Positions 61,819-64,000 of a stretch of DNA of 64,000 nt are shown piece by piece. The DNA is from Pycnopodia helianthoides (lineage: Eukaryota; Echinodermata; Asteroidea; Forcipulatida; Asteriidae): positions 12,674,452-12,738,451 of the forward strand of contig CM063260.1 in NCBI GenBank assembly GCA_032158295.1, read 5' to 3'. The notes under the pieces are model-generated. The model ran no database searches, had not been told where the DNA came from, and saw nothing but the letters and a program-made list of their open reading frames with translations. Position 1 is the stretch's first letter. Every line of letters begins with the position of its first letter. Both the position numbers and the translations under genes were made by a program.

Positions 61819-63272
61819 TGCAGAGATGGAAAAGGGTCATCCTCAGATGATCTACTGCTTTGTAGAGAAATTTTCAAGTGTATTTTAAAGAGGGTCTACG
61901 AGGTCAAAATGGTATAATTGTTTTACTCCTTTGTCAAAAGTATCGATATCAGGCAAAAATATTTCAAGGGAAATTGTTCGCCATGACAACCATTATACCT
62001 TGTAGGATGGCTTGTTTCGGCTGTGTTTAACTTGTATGGAAATTTTGAATTTCCTTTGAATTTTAGCTCTTTGTTTTGATCCTTTGGATTGTGTTGGATT
62101 GCAACAGTACATTTTGAGCGTTAATAAATATATTACGACTTGTACCTTTTTGCAGTGCAGTGGTAAAAAGTGTTACTCAGTGATAGCATCTGAACTTGTG
62201 TAAAACTGTAATGATTTATTTTTAAAGAATTAAACAATTTGAAGAAAAAAGTTTTACATATAGCTTTGTAAGAGTTGTGGCTTTGTTCATTTTTGTGTCT
62301 GGACAATTCTCATCTGTGTTGTATTGACAACAAAGATAAGCCTCACCATAAAGCAATGCATAGATTGGCAAGGGTCAGTTGTGTGGGGGGTGGTAATCCT
62401 CAAATTCTTACCTCCCCCTGGCCTTTCCCAATGGTGCTGACTGAACCATACCCAAATGGAAAAAGGTCAACATCTGAGGTTTCCTTTAAAATATTATGTT
62501 GTATTTTTAGTGGGGGTTTACAAGCCTTGAATAACCTGATTGTTTGCGCATGAAATATTTAAGACGTGTAATAATTAAATCATTCTGTAACTACCAAAAC
62601 ATGGGATGTCAAGAGATTCACCCCCAGCCTCTCTTCTTCAGTCGTGTGACACAATCCAAAAGCCCCGCCCCCATTCGGCGGACGTAAGTAAAATGTCGTC
62701 GGTGGAGAGGGCGCTCTGACAGGTCTTCATGTCAACTTCTATTTACACGTTGTATACAGAGTCGTGACCAAACTTTGGTAAGAAGTCGCTACGATTGTGT
62801 TTTGTAAAGTGCATTGAAGAGTAATGTATGTATTTAAAAAGAACAGACACATGTGGAGAACTAGAGTTAACGTCATTTAACGTTGAACTTAAAATAGCAG
62901 TTAATAAAAGTCATGACATGATTGTCATACTCGGTCTCGGTCCTTTTTTCTATGCCATGTATGTGGTCATTGCAAGCAAGTATGACTGTCTGTGCTGCGA
63001 CTGAATGTGACCGTGTACTGTGTTAATGGATGCATGTAGAATTAGACCTCCATGGTTAGTGAATTAGTGGGTGCATTTTATTCGATGTGTGGTAATTATT
63101 CTAATAATATTTAATAACCATTGACTCGGAGGGAGGGTTTAACGAGTTGAAATATGGATCGAGCCGTGGTAGTGAAAACATCCAAACACCCCCCTTCTTT
63201 CATTCTAGATTGGATTTTGGATATATGCAGGAAATTACTCAGGATTTCAAGGATCTGATTATTATGTTTACT
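61819..63272. other. Intergenic, no gene recognised
   Basis: AT-rich. A GC-richer patch at about 62630-62790 (AAAAGCCCCGCCCCCATTCGGC) with a GC-box-like GCCCCGCCCCC could be part of a promoter for a gene outside the window. Nothing firmer can be said. Confidence 0.35.
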
Positions 63273-63276
63273 TTAA

Positions 63277-63599
63277 AGGCCCTGTACACTATTGGTAAGA
63301 TCGAAAAACACAATGTTCACAGATTCACGCATAACTTACATGGTTTAAAGTAAGTAATGGTAGAAAGGGTTCCTTAAAATATTTTTGCCTAAAATGCTAT
63401 CGTTTCTGAGAAACGAGTAAAACAATAGTAATTATCGCGTGCGATAATTTGAAAAAACAGAAAACACATAAGATCTCTTTTCACTATTTTCTCGTGACCT
63501 CGATGACCAATTGAGCTCAAACTTTCACAGGTTTGTTTGTTCTAATCACACAAAATGTGGACACTGATTTTGAGCTGTTACCAAAAGTGTACAATACCT
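63277..63599. mobile_element. TTAA-type MITE, GTACACT family, copy 3
   Basis: TTAA at 63273-63276 and 63600-63603 flank AGGCCCTGTACACTATTGGT...ACCAAAAGTGTACAATACCT. It contains a central ATTATCGCGTGCGATAAT palindrome near 63436, as does the copy at 39059-39397 (ATTATCGCGCGCGATAAT). Confidence 0.9.
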
Positions 63600-64000
63600 T
63601 TAACCGAAGCATAGACTGAAGTCAGTGTATGATCTGGGCTGTCTGTTAACAAGGAAATAGGTGACAGCTTTCTACCAAAAAGTCAATGACAATGTAATAA
63701 TACTGGAATTTATTTAAATTAATGTTGCTTCCTCCCAACAAGCTAGCTGAGCTGCAAATTACTTTTACAAGTCAAAAATACCCTCGTCTTTTACCAAATT
63801 TTCTTTTCAGGGGGGCTGGTATTTTTTAACGCCTTTTAGTTTTAGGGAGTCTCTGGGAGGGGCCTACCAGCCTACTTTAGATCAAATATTTCTCTTGGAG
63901 ATTGACAATGGTCAATTTTAAAGCTTTCATCAGACTATAAGAAGAAAAAAATCACAAAAAAATGTTAAGATTAAATTTGATTGTATCCATATTGAAAGTC

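Overview
This is an AT-rich, repeat-dense, intron-bearing eukaryotic window, most likely from a marine invertebrate deuterostome such as an echinoderm. The case rests on GT-AG introns, a HELLS-type SNF2 helicase and an SLC25A35-type carrier that closely resemble the vertebrate proteins, intronless peptide-receptor-like GPCR paralogs, and many tRNA-derived SINEs and MITEs. The species call is inference and cannot be settled from the sequence alone.

Layout. (1) 2.2-14.7 kb, plus strand: a complete 16-exon HELLS/LSH chromatin remodeller. It carries an unusually large charged exon, and its introns hold minisatellites, MITEs and SINEs. (2) 17.65-19.59 kb, minus strand and convergent with HELLS: a three-exon mitochondrial carrier of the SLC25A34/35 type. 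(3) 23.48-24.53 and 36.41-37.49 kb, plus strand: two single-exon class A GPCR paralogs with a stretch of near-identity around TM1-TM2 that suggests gene conversion. (4) 42.55-46.07 and 55.36-60.27 kb, plus strand: two paralogous genes that join an N-terminal basic region, HTH_psq and CENP-B-type HTH domains, a pogo/Tigger-like DDE domain and a C-terminal PHD finger. Each has lost catalytic acidic residues, and the losses differ between the copies. (5) 49.5-54.5 kb, between those two genes: a ~459-bp satellite array of about ten units with degenerate edges and a dimeric higher-order repeat.

Mobile DNA. No autonomous transposon ORF was recognised. The non-coding space is packed with non-autonomous elements. 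Many are flanked by TTAA (piggyBac-like target site), including a chain at 46.1-48.2 kb where neighbouring elements share one TTAA. Others are palindromic MITEs, one of which contains a second MITE with perfect 12-bp inverted termini and a TA duplication. Several tRNA-headed SINE families are also present.

Sequence quality. Single-base frame breaks, several in or beside homopolymers, interrupt HELLS, the carrier and both transposase-derived genes, while exon phases and conserved motifs resume at once. This pattern looks more like residual long-read indel errors than gene death, but it needs read support.

The most interesting biology is the pair of catalytically degraded transposase/PHD proteins flanking a satellite array. 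CENP-B is a precedent for pogo-derived proteins that bind satellites, but any functional link here is speculation.
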